A DNA stretch of 64,000 nucleotides from the NCBI GenBank assembly GCA_964057225.1, contig OZ059896.1, positions 6,200,001-6,264,000 on the forward strand, written 5' to 3'. Origin of the DNA: Auanema rhodensis. Lineage: Eukaryota > Nematoda > Chromadorea > Rhabditida > Rhabditidae. The notes below the pieces were generated by a model. It made no database searches and had not been told where the DNA came from. It saw only the letters and a list, made by a program, of their open reading frames with translations. The position numbers and the translations under genes were made by a program. This document shows, in pieces, positions 13,754-25,211 of the stretch. Positions within the stretch are counted from its first letter, which is position 1. The number at the start of each line of letters is the position of its first letter.

Positions 13754-14776
13754 ATTACTTACGCAACTTTTACAATATATAATTTGAAAATAATAGAAAA
13801 TAGAACTTCGATAATTTAATGTGAACATACATACATTTGCTTCTGTTAAATATTATTATTGTTTCTCATATATCCGTGGGTACGCAACGCATATGACATT
13901 TGTGCCAACCTCGGTTGTCTTCGTAGGCGCAACTAAAAGCATGAAATGAACATGAAAACAATTCCAACAAACTAGGTTGTTGCATATGTGTCTTCGGTGT
14001 CGTTTGGGCATTTGTATCCTCCTGGGCATATACATTTATGTGAAATGGCAACTAATTCCATTCTTCTATCGATTACGATCTTAATGAAGTATTACACATT
14101 GTATTGAGTTGATGATAAGACAAACTTGTTGGCAATAATGAGCTTCATCATATATATTGCATATTTTAGAATCTAGGGTGAAGTGACTGTTCAAGTTGAT
14201 AGAGTTTTCAGAGACAGTCTATACATAATTATTATGTTAGTAACTGTGAGAGTTGTAAAACCTGAGAACACACTGATTGAATAAATATCCCAACAGTTAA
14301 AAAAATAAGCATATTGATAATAAAAGCAGCTTATGAAGTGAGGAGAATAAGAATGAAGCAGAGAGAATGGAATAAGAGTTTCATATGTAAGTGTAACTAT
14401 TATAGGGGAACGTTAAACCAGTCTTTATCTTTTCAGTAACAAACTGCTTTCGGCGCATGTAGACTGATGTAGAACTATTATGTCGAGAGAATATCGTCTA
14501 TACGAAAACAAAGAGAAAACTGAGAAACAGTGACCCTGTATCATATGCGTCGAACTATGTTGTAATCACGAAATCGTACAATTTCAAAGAAAACAATCAA
14601 AAGCTTTTATTAATGCAAGAAATTACGTTTCAACGCGTGTAATGTACAAACCATATAAAAAATTGATTAAAAAAACTGGTCCTCATCCTTTCCGATAAAT
14701 CAACTGTAAGGATTTTCACTAACGAAGCCTTCTGAAAAGAAAAATAATATTTTTAAGATCACTTCAAGTTTTGATC
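13754..14776. other. Intergenic between NFU1 and calpain
   Basis: Convergent gene ends: NFU1 stops at 13753 (+) and calpain at 14777 (-). It contains the candidate Cys-rich peptide ORF (13866-14061, minus). Elsewhere I see AT-rich sequence with no supported gene. AATAAA-type motifs for both flanking genes occur. Confidence 0.5.
13866..14061 (-). CDS. Candidate small Cys-rich peptide (two exons, incomplete 5' end)
   Basis: On the minus strand, exons 13973-14061 and 13866-13932 join across a 40-nt GT-AG intron (donor GTTTGT, acceptor GCTTTTAG). The product is about 51 residues with six cysteines: HKCICPGGYKCPND..., then TYCAYEDNRGWHKCHMRC, then VPTDI-stop. The spacing (CxCx5C, then Cx10Cx3C) and the GW.KC..RC element look like a disulfide-rich secreted peptide. 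The Met at 14061 gives no signal peptide, so a 5' exon is probably missing. An unspliced alternative frame keeps only the last three cysteines. I do not recognise the family; it could be a chance ORF. Confidence 0.35.
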
Positions 14777-17700
14777 TCACATCGTCTGAATTCTGCTGTT
14801 TGCGAATATTCTTAATAAAAATTGGCCATCTTGATTTGGCTCAAATGTGGTTGGAACGATGATATAACGCCCTGATGTGAGACGAGCGCGCAAAGTCATC
14901 TAGAAAGAAATATAATATCGAACAATATGAATTACACTAAGAAAATTGTCACCTCTCTCTGATTAATGTAAGTTTTAGTTTTAGCTACCGGCTTATGAGA
15001 AGTAAAATAATCAAACGGCAATGGCCGATTTTGTCCATATCCGTTATCAACCTAAATTATGATTAAATTATATTTCATTCATATGTCACAAATCACTTGG
15101 TATATGGAAAATCCTATAGGAAGATTATCTAGCCCATTGTTTCGCATTTCACGTCTATATTTTTGTAAAACAGCAACAATAACAGTGCATTTACCGTCAG
15201 CTTCTAGATAATCAGATGTTACTTCAAAGTAAGAAGCAAACTGAGGATTTTGACCGTATGATTCTGGCAAAAGGTATTCATTAAAACCGAGAGTAATAAT
15301 CAAACCTGGGTAATTCAAACAACCTCCAGCTGTTCCATGTGAAGAATTCCATTCACCTTCCTCCATTTTCTCATCCCAGGTTTGCATTTTAGTAGCAGCA
15401 GGGTCCAGATTAATCTGGAATACATTTATGAGTTAATTTTTGGCTTCCATTATACTACTCCTGTCATTTCAGAAATTTCACTCATAACATCAGCTGATAA
15501 GTTACAAACTTCAATCTCATCGAAATGTGAAATAAAATCATCAAAAGACATCCTGCAACAGATCGAACTAGAAACTAAACAGTCATTGTAACAAACCAGA
15601 ATTCTCCATCATTACTAAAATTGAGATCAATTTCTCGCTTCTCATAATCCGGCAATCGATTCCATTGCTGTGACCCGTCCGACCAAGCACCGTTCCATTC
15701 CTGCATTTATGAACCAATGATGAATTTAATGAAACATTTACCTTGCTATTGCCCCATGGATTCCTCAGTCGAATTATGACATAATCTCCCAGACTGCTTA
15801 ACACTTTTATTGATGTTATACTGTAAGCATGCCCACAAACAAGACCGTTATCAAGCTTTGCCTCTTTCTCATTTTCTCTCGCCTACAACACAAAATTAGC
15901 AAAATAAATCCAGTTTCGGTTCAAATTATCGAATTAAAAAAATGCTCACATGAATACTACATCCAAACAGTGATCCCATTTGAATTCCACGAATAATCAT
16001 TGCAAGAACAATCGACTTGTCAGTTTTCTTGAGTGACATTGATTCCGTTAGTCCACCAGTAAAATCTTCAAGAGCTTCTACAATAGCCCCACCATCCAAA
16101 TGTTCATAAGAACCGTAAAGCCTGTAGAAAAACAATACAGAATAGCACATTTTACATTTGCATACTTGGCATAAGCTTTCTCTAGCAATGCACTCCAAAA
16201 CTCATTTAAATTTTGTGAATGCATATAAATTAAACGTCCATCACGGCATGGTAATCTGTCGTCAATTACTACATCTACCCATTTCCCATATCTCCAAAAT
16301 TGAAAATGAAAAATTCCTACATCAGTATTATAAGTTATCGAACAAAGTTACATATAAAATACCAGCATAGTTCTCTGTGAACGACTGATCAGGGGGCACG
16401 ACTCTATAGAACATCTCATCTCTTAAAGTTAAATTAGCTGCTGCTGCAAGTAGCCAACAGTCACCTAATTCTCCCTAGGAAGATTAATTGTCTAACTCTT
16501 TTATAAAAATGAATGATGATATTTTTAAATTCTACGAATATAATAATGTTATTTACAGCGAGTCTTATTATATGAAATTTCCAATGGGTTTACCTGTTTA
16601 ACATCGAAACGCGATTTTTCTTCAACAATCAGTTGTGGCTGTTCTGTAATTTCTCCAGGTCGAAGCCACTGAACAGAGCTATCATACTTTTCCCGATTAT
16701 ACCAAATACTAGAAGGTTGTGCAGAAAACTCTGGATCTTCAAACAAGCGTCTTTCTTGTAGGCACCGCTGACGTTCAGTTTGAAAATCCAAAAAAAAAGA
16801 GTTTCTTGAAACGTGACCGGGTATAGTTGGGGAAAAAGGTTGAATCTAAAAGATTTTTTCAAGTTGGGAAAATTGATCATGTAAAAATTTGAAGAACATA
16901 GTTATGAGCCGTACATTACGTCTGAATTTTCCACTAATGATGTTGTCCAAAATAACTTTTCCTACACTGCTTAGGCTATTACTTTGTCCGCCCATATTGA
17001 AGAAGAGATTTCCCAAAACCGAACCAATTATATGGCCGGTAGACTTTAAAAAATATGAATTTCATAAAATTTCATTTAAATACCGGATCGACATTCAAAA
17101 AACGATGAGCAGCCGAAGCAATCATATTCTGCATCATACTTTCCATACCACCATTTTTCGAGAACATATTAGATAAAACTAAAGACATCAGAAATAAATA
17201 AATTTAGCATTTTTTTAATATTTACTTCCGTCCCCTCCCATGCTGTTGATTGAGCCAACAACATCCCCAAATGAAGATGCACCAAAGCCATCAAGAAGAC
17301 CTGATTAATTGTAACAGCAAAATTTAAAAATTTTTTCAAAAATTAGTAAACCTCTAAACTCAGATCCTCCAGATGGAACTGTATCAAATTGAGCATTAAC
17401 ATCATTAGAGCTTTCCAATACTACCTGAAACAATTTATTAAATACCAGATGAATTAAAAAGACATGCAGGTCCGTCTTCATCATCGTTATTCTCGAGTTG
17501 TTCGTTATAGTACTCATTTGCTTCCTGATGTTCTCCAGAATAACAATTATTTTCATTTTCTTCTTCAATTTCTTCGCTAGAATGATCTTCATAAATACCG
17601 TGCTGACTATTCTGACCATGCTCTTTATTCAATTCACCATACTCGTATTCACCATATACCTGATTGTATCCGTCTTGGTTCCAATAATCATTTTCACCCA

Positions 17701-17902
17701 CTTCTTCAACATAGTCATTCTGACTATAATCTTCTGCAGCATAACCATCCTGATTGTATTCATCCACATCATCTTCTACATAAACATTTTCAAAATATCT
17801 TTGTAGAATTATATTGTTCAACCAAATCAAGAATTTTTCATTTGAAAACTAACCTGCAGCATCATAATTATAACTGTCATCGTTCTCTTCGTAATCAGAC
17901 AT
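14777..17902 (-). CDS. Calpain (Ca2+-dependent cysteine protease), clp-1-like
   Basis: Intracellular cysteine protease. Start [17 protein letters not shown] at 17902. Exon 2 encodes a very acidic, Tyr/Asn/Gly-rich stretch (about 17790-17465; [34 protein letters not shown]). Then come a Gly/Ser/Met-rich segment ([28 protein letters not shown]) and the protease core. [14 protein letters not shown] leads to the catalytic Cys in [16 protein letters not shown] (about 16480), the His in [12 protein letters not shown] (about 15825) and the Asn/Trp in [19 protein letters not shown] (about 15700-15780). The C2-like/CBSW domain follows ([38 protein letters not shown]), ending FANSRIQTM-stop. There is no penta-EF-hand domain. 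All three catalytic residues are intact. A small open segment at about 14700-14730 (GFVSENPYS) looks like an alternative last exon, but I could not join it in frame. Confidence 0.94.
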
Positions 17903-18438
17903 TCTTCAAAAGTTTTAAAATATCATATCAGAAATGGAAAAAAATGTTACAGTATAATAAGAACCAAAAAATTAGTAGTTGAAAAAAACTATTTTCAATA
18001 TTGCTAAAAATGACTTAGTTGTTGAACACTATTCCAGTCACGACAGTCATCATATATCGTACAAATAAATCAATATTCTGGTCGAATTTGACCAATCTTT
18101 CTGATCGTATTAAACGAAGTTTATTTGAAGGTGAAGAAATAGTCGCGTACAGCTAATATATGTATATAGGAATTAACGTGATATTCATGCAATATGAATA
18201 TTATAAATGTCATTCAGCAAATTCAACAAGAAATTATAACAATATTCCCAACAAAAGAGATCACATACAATTGAATAATAATCACAAAACATGATTGTAT
18301 GATCATCACTGAATTAGAGCAAAAAGCCATCCGAAATATTAATAGTAATAAGTTTTATATTCACATGATGCATGTGGCATATTTGTATCGACTTTACAAA
18401 ATCATTCAACATTATGAAATAAGGAAATATATCTTATA
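17903..18438. other. Intergenic: calpain promoter and bestrophin 3' flank
   Basis: AT-rich, no coding exon supported. Calpain starts at its left edge and bestrophin ends at its right edge, both on the minus strand, so it should hold the bestrophin 3' UTR and the calpain promoter. ATG 17902 lies one base after TTTTGAAG, a possible acceptor. Confidence 0.5.
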
Positions 18439-20772
18439 TCAGCTCTTTTTATTATTCATCATTTTTTTCCATTTATGTAAATCATGAGACGTTCTGGTTC
18501 TCTGACTTTCTTCATCTTCTTCAGGAACAGAAGTTAAGATGACATCATTCACAGGAGAAGGCCGGCGAGACGGAGACGCCAATTCTCCTAGAAATTATAA
18601 TTTATTATGTAAAAAGTAATTTTTATTGCCTTCGGGTGTTAGTAGAGCAGTATTTCTGTTAACTTCGTCTGCTATTTCTCGAAGAATGTCTGTTGAGCTG
18701 CCCGATGTGATCTTAAGATGAATGGTTGAAGAATAAAATTTTATATTAAAAAAACTTCAAAAGATGGTTTATGTTCATTGTTAAGAGAAAATTGGGAGTT
18801 TGTCAAGCGGGTGGGCCTGGAAAGTTTCCGCCCATCTCTGAATAGCATAAACATAATTTTCTAAGGTAAAGAAACACCTGCTAAATTGTCGCTTCAAACT
18901 ATCAAAAATCCCTGTTTTGGTTCTACTCCCAAGGCTTGTCCGACTTCCACATTGTCGATTAACAGATACTATCGATACGCCTTGAAGTATTCTCAATATT
19001 ACATACCAAAATATAAAAAGCGAATACCTCGTCTCAAAAGATTGTTACCTTCTAAATTGTTTTCATTTAGCGAATATTCATCTTCTATTCCCTCTTCGGC
19101 ATTGACATGTTTCATCATCATAATTTCCTCTTCTTGTGGTCTAAAACAGCGAACAAATAAAAAAAAGTTGTACTCTACTTACTCATATTGCGAAGCTGAA
19201 CCAATTTGAGGATTCACGGGCTTAACAGCAGCATCAGCCGAGTAGAGCGGTTCAATGCTTTCTAAAAGTAATAATAGCTTAATCACTTTGAAATTTCACA
19301 AAGAAAACCTCTGCTCCAGAAAATATCCTTCTGTTGCACTGGTGCCTCATTGAAATTATCATCAACAATAGTTAGCCCAACCTATATATTAAAATATAAA
19401 CATAAAATTGTAGAAAATCAAACAGATAAATTTCGATCCAATAAAAAGTTTAATTCAAAATCATCATCATCTTCTCCAAGGGGGTTCATTAAACTTTCAG
19501 CAACCTGTAATATTTCGTATCTATTAAACACATCAAACAAGAAAGAACCTTCATCCATCCTACATAGAAAATAAACTGTAGTGCTGTCATGATGAAAGGG
19601 ATGAATGGTAGAAACTGGATTAAATATTAAATTAAAGCAGAGCTTTAAATGCTCACCAAACTATTATGCTTAGGCTTCTCTCCATCTATAAGAACGGACT
19701 GCCTGGCAATAAGAGAAACAAAGAAATACGATCGCACTGCGAGAAAAACAACCTAAGAATGTACGATCAAAATTTAAAACACAAAAAATTATAACCTGGG
19801 GATACACTAGTGGAATTGGAACCCAATCAAAATTACTTATTTGCGCTAAGCCTTTACGAAAGTCAGTAATATGCTGTAAAATTATTTCAAGTTATTTAAC
19901 AATGTATCTCAAGCCTTTATAATTTCATTCAACATTAGATCGCAGGCTATTTTTCCAGACTGACGAGCTTCATATAGAAGAGTAAAACACCATTGCACAG
20001 GCAAAAAATATTTCGAAAACTTTTGTGAGCATTCATTGTATTTGAATAATTCACACTCCAGCATAAATCCTAATGACAAATATAGAACTTTTATTTGATA
20101 TGATGTACCTGAAGCTACTATGGTCTCCAATGAAGGAAAACGACGTCGAACTTGCATACTAACATCTCTAAGTAATAATACCTGGAAAACTTCATTTATA
20201 TTAAGAAGATAAATATACTTAGAAACTTGAGTAAGAACCATATATCGTATGATATTTCTACGGAGAACTCTACTTTTTTCATCACTACCCCGAATATATG
20301 TTGCCGTGACTAGTGCAATACTGAAACAGTAACACTATTTTTTAAAACAATTAATTTACTTACTTATCTATCCAACCCATATTGAGAAATATATCATTCC
20401 AACGACCAACAATTATTGTAACGAAAAATCCTAACATAAAAGTCAATGGTATGTAATCCAACTTTTGATCGAAAAGCGCAGCAAAGTCATCCCATAACCT
20501 AAATAGTAATATTTAAAAAAAACTTAGAGAGAGAAGGAATTACATCCGTTGCTTGTTTGTTAGAATATAATTAGAACGATAAACAACTGTTAACGCAGCA
20601 AAAACAATCGAAAACATCAGAAGCTCCTTAAAATTGTGTTGAGGGTCTGTTGCACTAACTCTTATTTTACCTTAAATACACATTTCCATATAGAACCTCG
20701 CCATCTTAATTGCAGTTTAACAAATGATATTAATGAAGCATTAGAGAGATCAAGGTTATATGAGACGGTCAT
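18439..20772 (-). CDS. Bestrophin family anion channel
   Basis: Calcium-activated chloride/bicarbonate channel of the plasma membrane. ATG 20772 comes directly after GATTCAG, an acceptor-like site. The canonical N-terminus is present: [31 protein letters not shown]. The neck-helix region reads [21 protein letters not shown] and cytosolic signatures are [45 protein letters not shown] and [12 protein letters not shown]. The Ca2+-clamp region is [15 protein letters not shown] (about 19455-19495), the diagnostic acidic cluster, followed by [15 protein letters not shown] long, less conserved cytosolic tail follows ([17 protein letters not shown]; Ser/Arg-rich [33 protein letters not shown]) and ends MMNNKKS-stop. 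Introns are 40-80 nt. Nematodes carry many bestrophin paralogues, so orthology is not assigned. Confidence 0.94.
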
Positions 20773-22200
20773 CTGAATCATCCGCATAAATTACCGTACA
20801 AGGTAGGAGTAGGACAACTGGACTGTTAGTATTGGACGTAGTGGATATATAGTATACCAATAAATTTGTGAAGCTATGTGAATAAACAGAAAAGGGTAGA
20901 CGAGTGGATGAGAAATTTATAAAATGTAGAGAGCCATCGGCTGAAAAGTGCGGTACTTCAAATATTTCAGTAGCTGATATCCACAATGTGAATTTAAAAA
21001 TATAATTTGGTAAAAAATGATTGGAGAGACTGAGAAAACTCTCAATTCAACACAAAATCTCTTTCTCAACGGTCAAATAATATTGAGTTTTACGATGTTC
21101 GTTTTGAAAAATAAACAAAGAAACATAGATAATAGAATTTCCTCACAACGGATTTAACTACATGTAGCCAATCAATAGTGAAAAAAAAGTGAACAAAAAG
21201 TTAAAAGCCGCGAAAAGTTTATTCGATTTTAAATAAACAAAGTACTATTCGAAAAACGGGATAGACTCTGGTGTGAATCAAAAATTCGAGTAAAATTTTA
21301 GACCTTAATAAAACAAAACGGCAATACAACTGACTAGTGAAAGACAGTTATAAGACAAAGAAGTTCACACCTCGTCGAACAACGTCAAATGGAAGCTGTA
21401 CTTTACCATGTACACGTATTTGTTTTGCGGAAATTTAAAAATTTTGAAAAGGGTTTGGGGCATTTTTGTCTTATTCAGAGTATTGGATTACCAGAAATCC
21501 ATTGACTTTTGAGCCAACAGAGCGCACTTTGCGCCGATGCCACCCATGTGGCACAGAAATCTTAAAATAACGTCCTCAGAAATGAAATTTAAGTTTATAG
21601 TATAGACTGCCACAGAAAGAGACACACTGTTTGTTTTGTGTTTTTGTTGTAATGTGTTTACTATATCTTGATGTTGATAGTAATGTTGCTCTATCTCAAT
21701 GTTTCTCCTTCGAAGATTATCTCCGCTATCGGTTTTGTGAATGCTTCTTCTTGCTGTTTGGTTGGTCGTGAATTCTTTTAACGCTGCCTACGTTGTTCCA
21801 ACCATAGATGCCAGTGGTGCATAGTTTTAGTTTGAAAAAAGTGCACTTGAAATTTACAGCAAGTTTTAAATGTGTTTATTGATTATTCTTGAATTTTATA
21901 AGAACATATTTGAATATCTAATTTAGATGCACGCTACCTTTATGATCATAAGTTTCATTTAACAAGGATAAGGTTCACGAAATCCTAAGAGTATAAAATG
22001 CGTTATATTTGTTAGTGCTGTATGTAATTTTTAGGGTGCGAATTTTAAATAAAATTTCTAAAGTAGCGTGCTAAAACGTTGTAATAGTTATCGTTAAAAG
22101 GAGAAAAAACCAGTTAAGATTAAATACTGGTGTATAGTTAATGATATAAAATACGTTCCATTGCTGAAGTCGGGAAATGTTCCTAGGTATAATTTTCTTT
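20773..22200. other. Intergenic: bestrophin promoter, Cys-rich gene 3' flank
   Basis: 1.4 kb with no supported coding exon on either strand. It holds the upstream region of bestrophin. A small GC-richer patch at 21511-21553 contains two adjacent inverted repeats: GCGC-5-GCGC at 21522-21534 and a perfect 6-bp TGCCAC/GTGGCA with a 4-nt loop at 21538-21553. Otherwise the stretch is AT-rich. Confidence 0.5.
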
Positions 22201-23479
22201 ATCAGCTAAAATAGTTTACTAACTTGTATTCTGCTTTTGATTCATCCCAAGAGTTCTCAGCGCCTATCAAATCAAAATTACAATGGTTGGTTTTGCATAA
22301 CCATTGCTCCATATCCGTGTACGATCGATAATATTGAGACTAAAATTTTGTCATATATTATACGTTTTATGAAACAAGCTAATAAAAAAATAGTGATAAG
22401 GGCATGAAACGTTTACCTCCATTTCTTGGCCCGATAAACCTGGAGCAAAAGAAATACATCCTCTTTGAACATCTCCATGGGGATTAGATGAAATAAAGCA
22501 CATCTAAAATTTGTTTGGTACAAAAAACAATCGTCATATCACCTGTCCTTTGCAAAATGTTCGTGTTCTTATATATGGCAAAGAGGGGGAATAAAAATCC
22601 ATATAGCAGTCAATCAAATTCTCTGTGGGAAATGTAAGGGTAGAATAATTCATCTGAAATCTCGAAAAAAATTCTGAAATTATTTTTTACTTAATACGGA
22701 ATTTCCATAGCAGGATATATCAGATGGTTGGCCAGTGTATTGTAGTTTTACACAGTTATTGGGATAATAGAAGAAGATTGGGTTTGTAGAAAAAAGGTCG
22801 TAATCGTTAGCCTTTGAACAGTCTATTTCTTGAGAAGTAAGAGTTGTGTTATCTAGTTCATACTGTATAAACATAACGAATGATTAGTAAAAACTTTACA
22901 TATGCTTACAGAATAGTTACGAAAAACACAGAAGGTACCAGCGCATGGCTTTTCCCATCTTAGAACTGTATTGATTCCATCATTGGCGGACTTATGACAT
23001 ATTTGAGCTTTAAGAGTCTTAACAGAATCTTCTTCGACGAGACTAACGTTTGCATTGCAAAAATTCCCTCTAGATTAAATTACTTAAAGTTCAAGTGTAG
23101 TTGTACTTACTGGCATATACATAAAGTTTGACCGTCCTGATTTACTCTACAGCCGAGCTCAGTAACATTTCCAATAATGCATCCCTGAAAAAATCATAAA
23201 AAATTAACACGTTATAAAAAGTATATTCATTTAATAGTACGAACTGTATTTGAGACGGTGTATCCTTCAGTATCGTAATAGTAGAAGCTTTGATAGCAGT
23301 AATCGGAAAAACATTCGTTTCCACAGCTAGAAGATTGAGGAAATACGGAAATAACAAAACAAACGTCAAATTTACTTCATGTTTATATCTCCAACATTCT
23401 GGCTACATCGACTACATTTTAGAAGCGGTTTGACTAACAGGAAAGGAAAAATAAGAAAAAAGTTCAGGAACAAATTCAT
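22201..23479 (-). CDS. Secreted cysteine-rich protein, unknown family
   Basis: I do not recognise the family. ATG 23479 opens a signal peptide (MNLFLNFFLIFPFLLVKPLL). The mature part has an even spread of cysteines: LKCSRCSQNVG, CGNECFSDYCYQSFYYYDTE, GCIIGNVTELGCRVNQ, TLCICQGNFCNAN. A Trp-centred block follows (RWEKPCAGTFCVFRNYS), then ISCYGNS, IDCYMDFYSPSLPY, TFCKGQMCFISSNPHGD, RGCISFAPG and MEQWLCKTNHCNFDL. The paired CxGxxCF / FCKGQMCF and LCICQGNFCN / WLCKTNHCN motifs suggest two related Cys modules, perhaps from duplication. Sequons (NVT, NTT, NYS) are present. There is no second membrane segment, so it is probably secreted. Six short introns; it ends EYKLVNYFS-stop, though a further exon cannot be excluded. 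Confidence 0.8.
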
Positions 23480-23837
23480 TGCCAATAAAGGTTTGAACTG
23501 ACGGAATGGAAGCGGATTGAATACAATATTCTATCTATCTCTCTCGCTCGAATATTTTCATCAATGATAGCGGAGTCTGAAGAGCTAATGCTCGTTGTTC
23601 ATTTGAATAAGCCGTTGGTCTCTATTGAAATTAAAATCTAATATAATATATATATATATATATATTTCAAATATGACTCATTTTCGTGCCTGTTGAATGT
23701 ATAAAAAAATCATATTATTCGTTACAGTTATTTGTTGAACGGATGCTAGATGATTAAAATAACATGCCTCTAGAGAGTTGAAAACAAGCAACAGTTTTAT
23801 TGGTAACAAAAATTTGTACAGAACAATTTTTAAAATT
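23480..23837. other. Intergenic between RPAP3 and the Cys-rich gene
   Basis: Contains a (TA)n run at about 23645-23664 and otherwise AT-rich DNA. No coding exon. Both neighbours are on the minus strand, 358 bp apart. Confidence 0.55.
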
Positions 23838-25054
23838 TTAACAATATTTAGAAGTTAGAGTTTTTGGATCCATAATAGGTAATTGATCACAAATAGCATA
23901 AAGGCCTGAAAATAAAAGTATCAGTATTTTTCGCCAAAAGAAATTACATTTTTTGTCTTCAGAATTCAGAAACATTGTAGCCATATCAAACCGCTCTATC
24001 GAAGTCAGTCGTAAGAGGCAATCGCCTACAGTTATTAAAAATTCGTTGGTAATTGTCTTAATATATAATCTTGAGCTTCAAAAATTCCATAACTTCTTCT
24101 CACTTGGTTTTGTATTATATGTAGTAAACCTCTCAAGAGTGTGGATAAAATTTCAGTGTCCAATAAATCATCAAATATTTTCGAATAGATCGAGAAAGGA
24201 ATTTTCTAAACACATATTCATACTTTTTTCTATTTAAAAAGATAGAAACATGAACTTACCAAGAAATATTTAGCAAAAACAGATTCATTTTTCTTTAGAT
24301 ATTCAAAATGACTTAAGAAAATTGGGAAAGAATCAGGCACTCGAGGTATATCAGTATCGCAAACTATATGGGTCTTTTCCTCCTTGATAATTTCCTGGAA
24401 ACAAAATGACAGTAAATCCGATAAATGTGAATTAATACCACATCCTCTACATTAACAGACGAACATGAAGTAAATACTATATCATACGTTATTAAATTTT
24501 CATCCGATCTGATCTCATCACCGAGTTCAATGGGAGTGACGAATAATACTTCCACATTTTTCTGAGATTAGACTTTTTATTATTCTATTCATTAAAAGTT
24601 AGCAAATAACCCTCGTACCTTTCCTTTTACTCTTGTAACTAAGCCTTTGATAGCAGAATCTTCACTGAGAGACAAGGCCCGTTCCGCATCCGCCTCCGCC
24701 AACTGGAACAACTGCAACTTTTCGAAGACAATAGCTCTTCTAGTAAATATGTAAAATTATTTTTAGAACTTATATTAATCCCTACCTAAAAAATAATTTA
24801 GCTGAGTCATTCTTGAGATATATAGCCCTGTTACAGTCTACCAAAGCAGAGTTCCATTGACTCAAGTTTATATGTGCTTGAGCACGATTACCTGAAGTAC
24901 AAAATAGGTATATCGCATTTATCTATATATATATACCTAGTACTAATGGATCCAGATTAGTTAATAAACTTTCTGTATAGTAATGTATAGCCTTGTGATA
25001 ACGCTTCTCCTTGAAAGCTTCATTTCCAAGATGCCGAAGAGCGTCCTCAGACAT
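23838..25054 (-). CDS. RPAP3-type TPR co-chaperone (R2TP complex)
   Basis: RPAP3 tethers HSP90/HSP70 to the RUVBL1/2-PIH1D1 R2TP complex for assembly of RNA polymerases, PIKKs and snoRNPs. ATG 25054 follows TCTATTAG by one base. The N-terminal TPR array reads [57 protein letters not shown] and [16 protein letters not shown] linker follows. The RPAP3_C domain then runs from about 24325 to 23838: [65 protein letters not shown], ending LTSKYC-stop. The RFDMA.MFL element is diagnostic of RPAP3_C. At about 330-350 residues it is shorter than human RPAP3 (about 665), with one TPR block instead of two. SPAG1, which shares RPAP3_C, is the alternative. Confidence 0.85.
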
Positions 25055-25211
25055 ACTAATAGAGAATAGAACATACTATTTCAATTATCTTTTCAGAGTA
25101 TTAAGTTGATATAAACATCGGAAACATAAGAATATTTAAATTACAATATTTATCACAGATATAATAAATAATATATATATATAATTCAAATTAATTAATA
25201 TGTAAATAAAA

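Noticed and set aside
14700-14732. Extra last calpain exon (GFVSENPYS)
   Set aside because: Looks plausible after a TTTTCAG acceptor, but the only available donor (GTGAGATC at 14779) gives the wrong phase; the stop at 14777 is kept.
17498-17806. Hydrophobic 102-codon plus-strand ORF
   Set aside because: Antisense of the acidic calpain exon; acidic GAA/GAT codons read as Phe/Ile on the opposite strand.
20756-20986. 76-codon minus-strand ORF upstream of bestrophin
   Set aside because: It lies in the 5' flank in a different frame from the bestrophin start; no conserved residues.
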